Positions 3,712 through 7,148 of a stretch of DNA of 7,148 nt are shown piece by piece; within the stretch, counting starts at the first letter, position 1; each line of letters begins with the position of its first letter. The position numbers were made by a program, and so were the translations under genes. This DNA comes from Chloroflexota bacterium. GTDB taxonomy: Bacteria > Chloroflexota > Anaerolineae > Promineifilales > Promineifilaceae. Under the pieces are notes generated by a model that did not search any database, was not told where the DNA came from, and saw only the letters and a list, made by a program, of their open reading frames with translations. Where the stretch lies: contig QQUD01000285.1 in NCBI GenBank assembly GCA_008501785.1, forward strand, positions 1 through 7,148. Direction: 5' to 3'.

Positions 3712-6222
3712 CTATTTACCCAACTCAAAAATAAACACACCATCATGCGCGTAAACGGGTGTCAATGTCGGGTTGCGTGACAAAGTTGCAGGATCAAAGA
3801 AACCGCCTTTAGCTCCCACAAAAATATGCGTAACTCCTTGTTCACGCAACCAGTTAGCAGATTCAATCGTAGACCAATCTTCTATGTCAACGGCCGTTTC
3901 ATTAAATTCGTTTATCTCTGCAGAGTATGCTCTATTATAATTATAATCGGCGGGCGGTGTTGTGCTTTGGCGTCCCGTAAGCTGCACAATCCAGGCACCG
4001 CCATCGCCCCCGGCATAGGTGTTACCCAGCCATTTCCAGCTATTCACCGCAATAGTCGCATCTTGCGGCAGATGGTCATCCACCCATGCCAATCCACCCA
4101 TATCGGCAGGTTGTGCCAATATCGTTTGTGGATTCAAAATCGAAAGTTGCTGACGCACGCCGAAAAGGAACAGAGCCGTGCCAACCACACTCACCAAAAT
4201 GACCACTACACCCTGTCCCAACAACGGCAGCCCCCGCACATGTCGCCATACCTGGGAAACGATAACAACCAAAAAGATCGACAGCGGCACAAACAGCGTG
4301 ATATACATGCTGTTCAAATTGATAATCGTGAATTCTGGCAACCCCAAGGGTTCACCAGCCAGTATCAAAAAAAGTAGCCCAACCCAGCCAATAAGCGCCA
4401 CCGGCAAAGGTGCCCATCGCTGTCGAAAAAATACGGCAATGAGTACAATCAGCAGCAAACCAGCGGCAGCCCACACAAAATAGCGTTCCCAACCAGTTTC
4501 ATAGTACCCAACAGGAAATTTATTGTAACCAGAAATTGTAGAACTAACGGCTGAGGCAAGGCTTTTTTGTTGCTGCTGCACCAATTGCACAGCACGTAAC
4601 CCAATCAGCGCAACTGAAAACAGACCAGAAGCGGCTAACCAACGACCGTTTCGCCCCCAGCTCATCAACCACACGACCAACGCAAAGGGCAAATACACCA
4701 GAAAGACACGAAAATGAACCAGGAAAAGCCCTGCCGCCAGTAAACCCACCAGCCACCAGACATTGCGCCAGCGACGCCCGCCGCGCACCAACAACCATGT
4801 CAGCGCAATCAGCACAGGCATAATGATCATGCCCGTCAACTGGGTAAATCGCCCCCAGGTTGCATAATATGCCGGAAAAAAGAAGGGGATTGCTACCAAA
4901 AAAGCAGCAACTGTGCTGGCTCCACGGCGACGCGTCATCAGCCATGTGCCTGTATAGACACTCAGGGGAACGAGTGCATTTAATAGTTGACCTAAATAGA
5001 GCAGCAAGTCAGGTAACGGCCGTTCCAACATCATCATCAAGCTCGCCGAAATCGTGTGAAATCCGTAATGGTACGGAAACCGGTCAACCGGCAGGTATGC
5101 GCCATAGTCGGTAATGACCCGGCCGGTGCTGGTCATAACGGCCGTTATCAACGCATGACGACTCGCATCTACCCACAGCGGAAACGCCATATCCCGTACC
5201 GCCAGCAGCCGCACCACAAACCCCAAAAAGAGAAGGGTGAGCATGACAAGATAAGGAGTGATTGTTAATTGTTGATTGTTGATTGTTGATTGTTGTCCGC
5301 GAAGCAGTCGTGAAGTGACATTGTTAATTGCGCTCCGCTTCTTACTGCTTACCCATACCTGCCTCCCAATCACAACACCCCATCCCACAACCAAAACACC
5401 CCACAACCAACCTTTTGTCCAATGCCCCCCCACGGTTGAGAGCCAAAACCAAAGAGTAGGCCAGAGAGCGGCCCCAAGGGCAACGGCCGTTCCCCACCAC
5501 GCCACCTTCTCCATTTTAGGAAGACACCGGCTCCCAAGACTCAAAACCAACAATCCGGGTAAGGGAATAAACAGTAATGCCAGCAAAAACAAACTGCCCT
5601 GCTCAGAAAACATGCTAAACAATTTTTGAGCAGCTTCGCGCCAGGTAAGCTGGTACCGTGTAACCAGGCGTAAATCTTCTGCAGTTGTTGAAACAGATTC
5701 CGTAATCAGCGGACCAGGAACCATCGTTACCGAACCAGCCGCATACACATCCAGGTCATACCCCCAAACCGTAATCGGGTTATCGGGTGAACCAGCAATT
5801 TGGAGCGTAAACGGCCGTTCTGCCGAATCCCTAACCGCCTCAAACCGCACCGACAGGTCCTGATTATGTTTCAACCCACTGGTTTCAAACATTTGCTCGG
5901 TAATAATGTTACCGATGTCATCCAACAGCGTCACCGTCAGTTGCCCGTCAGTCTCCAGATGTTCACGCCGCACTAGCAGCAATTCAACTTCGCGTAAGCC
6001 ATCGTGTGTGGGCGTGAAGGTTTGTTGGATAGTGAAACGGCCGTTTGGCTCTGGCAGTGCTGTATTCACACGATGTTGGTTGACATCAACATCAACAATT
6101 GAACCCCAAACAGTTTCATTGTGTGTCAACTGCCCCCACAGCAGCATCGCGGCCATCCCAACAAAAATGAAGAGCAACAAATAAGGTCGTGACAAGAATT
6201 TTCTGGTGAAAAGTTGCGTCAT
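3712..6222 (-). CDS. Large polytopic GT-C-like membrane glycosyltransferase candidate
   Basis: An 836-residue integral membrane protein. Visible order: a membrane anchor (about 13-31); a beta-rich, probably exported domain (35-165) with 'QQTFTPTHDGLREVELLL' (66-83), like the jelly-roll-type insert seen in some large bacterial GT-C-like proteins; four helices (211-290); a hydrophilic linker (291-323) that contains heptamer repeat DNA; a polytopic core (324-690); and a C-terminal soluble domain (705-836) with 'LAWVDDHLPQDATIAVNS' (711-728), a layout common behind GT-C cores. Candidate catalytic acid is D352 in 'WVDASRHA', followed by 'DRFPYHYGFH' (380-389). By analogy such enzymes transfer sugars from polyprenyl-phosphate donors outside the membrane; donor, acceptor and activity are not shown here, and it could be a non-enzymatic relative. 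Six AACGGCCGTT copies lie inside. The Shine-Dalgarno is weak (AGAAG six bases before the ATG). Transcribed alone; the HXXEE gene upstream has its own terminator. Confidence 0.75.
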   Translation of the reverse strand: MTQLFTRKFLSRPYLLLFIFVGMAAMLLWGQLTHNETVWGSIVDVDVNQHRVNTALPEPNGRFTIQQTFTPTHDGLREVELLLVRREHLETDGQLTVTLLDDIGNIITEQMFETSGLKHNQDLSVRFEAVRDSAERPFTLQIAGSPDNPITVWGYDLDVYAAGSVTMVPGPLITESVSTTAEDLRLVTRYQLTWREAAQKLFSMFSEQGSLFLLALLFIPLPGLLVLSLGSRCLPKMEKVAWWGTAVALGAALWPTLWFWLSTVGGHWTKGWLWGVLVVGWGVVIGRQVWVSSKKRSAINNVTSRLLRGQQSTINNQQLTITPYLVMLTLLFLGFVVRLLAVRDMAFPLWVDASRHALITAVMTSTGRVITDYGAYLPVDRFPYHYGFHTISASLMMMLERPLPDLLLYLGQLLNALVPLSVYTGTWLMTRRRGASTVAAFLVAIPFFFPAYYATWGRFTQLTGMIIMPVLIALTWLLVRGGRRWRNVWWLVGLLAAGLFLVHFRVFLVYLPFALVVWLMSWGRNGRWLAASGLFSVALIGLRAVQLVQQQQKSLASAVSSTISGYNKFPVGYYETGWERYFVWAAAGLLLIVLIAVFFRQRWAPLPVALIGWVGLLFLILAGEPLGLPEFTIINLNSMYITLFVPLSIFLVVIVSQVWRHVRGLPLLGQGVVVILVSVVGTALFLFGVRQQLSILNPQTILAQPADMGGLAWVDDHLPQDATIAVNSWKWLGNTYAGGDGGAWIVQLTGRQSTTPPADYNYNRAYSAEINEFNETAVDIEDWSTIESANWLREQGVTHIFVGAKGGFFDPATLSRNPTLTPVYAHDGVFIFELGK
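3889..3898. repeat. AACGGCCGTT palindrome, copy 3 (glycosyltransferase-like gene)
   Basis: Exact copy. Read on the minus strand as Thr-Ala-Val within 'NETAVD', in the C-terminal soluble domain. Confidence 0.9.
5015..5024. repeat. AACGGCCGTT palindrome, copy 4 (glycosyltransferase-like gene)
   Basis: Exact copy in a different codon phase, read as Glu-Arg-Pro-Leu (GAA CGG CCG TTA). Confidence 0.9.
5137..5146. repeat. AACGGCCGTT palindrome, copy 5 (glycosyltransferase-like gene)
   Basis: Exact copy, extended to the 14-bp palindrome ATAACGGCCGTTAT (5135-5148). Read as Thr-Ala-Val within 'LITAVM'. Confidence 0.9.
5258..5292. repeat. Tandem heptamer repeat inside the glycosyltransferase-like gene (5 units)
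   Basis: Plus-strand units GTGATTG (5258), TTAATTG (5265) and TTGATTG (5272, 5279, 5286). On the coding strand these read CAATCAA three times, then CAATTAA and CAATCAC. Because seven is not a multiple of three, the repeat cycles through all frames and gives a 7-residue protein period ('QQSTINN' then 'QQLTITP', residues 310-323). An 11-bp piece, ATTGTTAATTG, recurs exactly at 5320-5330, and TTACTGCTTAC lies at 5342-5352, so the low-complexity tract probably extends over 5258-5352. The unit is one base different from AATCACC in the 945-1000 spacer repeat. Confidence 0.75.
5482..5491. repeat. AACGGCCGTT palindrome, copy 6 (glycosyltransferase-like gene)
   Basis: Exact copy, read as Thr-Ala-Val within 'WGTAVAL' in a membrane helix. 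Confidence 0.9.
5810..5819. repeat. AACGGCCGTT palindrome, copy 7 (glycosyltransferase-like gene)
   Basis: Exact copy in the Glu-Arg-Pro phase ('SAERPF'), in the exported beta-rich domain. Confidence 0.9.
6036..6045. repeat. AACGGCCGTT palindrome, copy 8 (glycosyltransferase-like gene)
   Basis: Exact copy, extended to AAACGGCCGTTT (6035-6046), in the third codon phase: Asn-Gly-Arg-Phe (AAC GGC CGT TTC). Confidence 0.9.
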
Positions 6223-6242
6223 AAAAAGCTTCTGATGTTATC

Positions 6243-6276
6243 AGGTGCGACGCACTTCAGTAAGTGCGTCGCACCT
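6243..6276. repeat. Perfect 15-bp palindromic hairpin element
   Basis: AGGTGCGACGCACTT (6243-6257) and its exact reverse complement (6262-6276) flank a four-base loop, CAGT. It sits 21 bases upstream of the glycosyltransferase-like start codon and after the terminator of the HXXEE gene. A small second hairpin, CTGAT/ATCAG (6232-6236 with 6240-6244), abuts it. No T-run follows directly on either strand, which argues against a simple terminator. It may be a REP-like element, an operator or an mRNA leader hairpin. Confidence 0.7.
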
Positions 6277-6333
6277 TAAAATATTCAACTCCAAACAAGC
6301 GAAAGCATAGACCATTCGCACCCATTTGTAAAC

Positions 6334-6360
6334 AAAAAACACGAGCCTTTACCCGTGTTT
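6334..6360 (-). terminator. Rho-independent terminator of the HXXEE gene
   Basis: Minus strand: AAACACGGG, loop TAAAGG, CTCGTGTTT (nine pairs including one G-U), running straight into a T-tract that ends at 6334 and continues TTT after one G. Classic intrinsic terminator geometry, 46 bases after the HXXEE stop codon. It indicates that the HXXEE gene and the following minus-strand gene are separate transcription units. Confidence 0.8.
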
Positions 6361-6405
6361 CAACTGATCATTCACGTTTGGATGTAAATAAAATGGATAG
6401 CGTAA

Positions 6406-7038
6406 CTAATTATGGGTACTGGCTGCTTTTCTTATTCGAACACGCTGTCTCATCACGCCAAGTCCCCAGGCCATCAATGCTGCTTGTACCAACAACGCCA
6501 CGACTAAGCCGGTGATATGAGCACCATGAGTAATTGAATCGTTAATTAAAAACAAGTAAATCGTATAAACCCCTATGGGAATGTTAAACAATATGCTGAC
6601 AAAAAAACCTGGGTTGTAACCAAATCTGGGGAACATACCAACATGCGATAGCGCATTCAAAACAGAAAAATATGCAGTCCAAATACCCCAACTCAATCCA
6701 AAAATCCCAGCCAGAACCGCTGACACAGGAAACGCAACAAAAATGATTGGGATATTAATCCATAGAGAAAACATTTTCGTTACAGGCCAATCATCCTGGT
6801 CTGAACCGAGAAGCCTACGATTGAAAAACCGAGCAAATCCACCTGGATATACATATTCTTCAAACTGATGAATCCAATAAATTGGTGTTTGTAACCAAAT
6901 CAGAAATAGTAAAAAATTTTGCTCATAAAGAAACAGATACAGAAGTATTGATGTATAAACCGCCAAAAACAAAGTTGCTTTGGGCCAGTGATCAGCCAAC
7001 CAGGAAATTATGCTCGTTTTATTTTGTTGTGAAGTCAT
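6406..7038 (-). CDS. HXXEE domain-containing membrane protein
   Basis: A 210-residue integral membrane protein with the HXXEE motif that names its family (Pfam HXXEE): H57-Q-F-E60-E61 in 'IHQFEEYVYPGGF'. A second conserved patch follows: N128, H132 and 'Y141-N-P-G' ('SVLNALSHVGMFPRFGYNPGF'). These polar residues inside otherwise hydrophobic surroundings suggest a metal-binding or catalytic intramembrane site, but the family has no established activity that I can name. Hydrophobic segments at about 21-38, 41-56, 92-117, 119-131, 143-165 and 173-196; the C-terminus is basic ('MRQRVRIRK'), suggesting it is cytoplasmic. No Shine-Dalgarno is evident before the ATG (AATTATATTTGAT precedes it), so the start is less certain. 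The gene is more AT-rich than its neighbours and is bracketed by strong palindromes, so independent acquisition is possible. It has its own terminator downstream. Confidence 0.85.
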   Translation of the reverse strand: MTSQQNKTSIISWLADHWPKATLFLAVYTSILLYLFLYEQNFLLFLIWLQTPIYWIHQFEEYVYPGGFARFFNRRLLGSDQDDWPVTKMFSLWINIPIIFVAFPVSAVLAGIFGLSWGIWTAYFSVLNALSHVGMFPRFGYNPGFFVSILFNIPIGVYTIYLFLINDSITHGAHITGLVVALLVQAALMAWGLGVMRQRVRIRKAASTHN

Positions 7039-7066
7039 ATCAAATATAATTTCATTTAGATCAGTG

Positions 7067-7125
7067 ATAATTCTGTGCTGGCTGGCGTGCGCAAGTAGAA
7101 CTTGCGCACGCCAGCACAGAATTAT
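7067..7125. repeat. Long near-perfect palindrome (59 nt) with a 4-nt arm asymmetry
   Basis: Left arm 7067-7096 (30 nt) and right arm 7100-7125 (26 nt) are perfect reverse complements around the loop AGA, except that the left arm carries four extra bases: GCTGGCTGGCG against GCTGGCG, a tandem GCTG duplication. The tip is CAAGT/ACTTG and the outer ends are ATAATTCTG/CAGAATTAT. It lies 29 bases upstream of the HXXEE start. Both this hairpin and that at 6243-6276 are rich in GTGCG/CGCAC and have AAGT/ACTT at the tip. It could act as a bidirectional terminator with the gene to the right, or be a mobile palindromic element. Confidence 0.75.
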
Positions 7126-7148
7126 TTACAAGAGGAAATATCTTTCAG

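Noticed and set aside
3934..3947. 14-bp AT palindrome ATTATAATTATAAT
   Set aside because: It encodes Asp-Tyr-Asn-Tyr-Asn in the glycosyltransferase-like protein; an AT-only palindrome arising from Asn/Tyr codons is likely coincidental.
3826..4377. Open plus-strand frame of 183 codons antisense to the glycosyltransferase-like gene
   Set aside because: Low-complexity, basic translation with no recognisable domain; entirely opposite a strong coding frame and without a ribosome binding site.
5258..5352. CRISPR-like array
   Set aside because: Units are seven bases with no spacers; this is a simple tandem repeat.
7131..7148. AGAGGA near the right edge as a ribosome binding site for a plus-strand gene
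   Set aside because: No start codon appears within the remaining 12 bases, so a gene beyond the edge cannot be supported.

Overview
The window reads as a bacterial chromosome segment of moderate GC, most likely from a Chloroflexota (Anaerolineae-type) genome. That assignment is an inference from three things: the style of the proteins (SLC45-like MFS carrier, very large polytopic GT-C-like protein with an N-terminal beta-rich exported domain, DUF427 and HXXEE proteins), the heptanucleotide spacer repeats, and the absence of proteobacterial-style operon packing. No database search was possible. There are no rRNA, tRNA, CRISPR, transposase or phage genes.

Layout. Positions 1-934 (minus) hold the first 311 codons of an SLC45-like MFS transporter that runs off the left edge and starts at GTG. 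A 212-bp divergent spacer follows, containing eight degenerate 7-nt repeats. Then come focA (1147-2043, plus), encoding a formate channel with all diagnostic residues, a strong hairpin (2049-2077), and a LysR-family regulator gene (2091-2987, plus). A 220-bp spacer with a perfect 14-bp inverted repeat precedes a DUF427 gene (3208-3702, plus). This converges, with a 9-bp gap, on a large membrane glycosyltransferase-like gene (3712-6222, minus). The right end carries an HXXEE-domain membrane protein gene (6406-7038, minus) with a rho-independent terminator behind it. Perfect or near-perfect palindromes lie on both sides of this gene (6243-6276 and 7067-7125).

Function. The genes do not form one pathway. 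The clearest functional pair is focA with the adjacent LysR gene, where regulation of formate transport is possible but unproven. The other genes appear to be single transcription units separated by hairpins.

Most unusual signal. The 10-bp palindrome AACGGCCGTT occurs exactly eight times in 7.1 kb, where about 0.007 would be expected for a random 10-mer at equal base frequencies. All copies are inside genes and they are read in all three codon phases, so the conservation is at the DNA level and not a protein motif. It resembles in behaviour the cyanobacterial HIP1 element (GCGATCGC), but with a different sequence. A second signal is a 7-nt-period repeat family found both in the 945-1000 spacer and in frame inside a loop of the glycosyltransferase-like protein.
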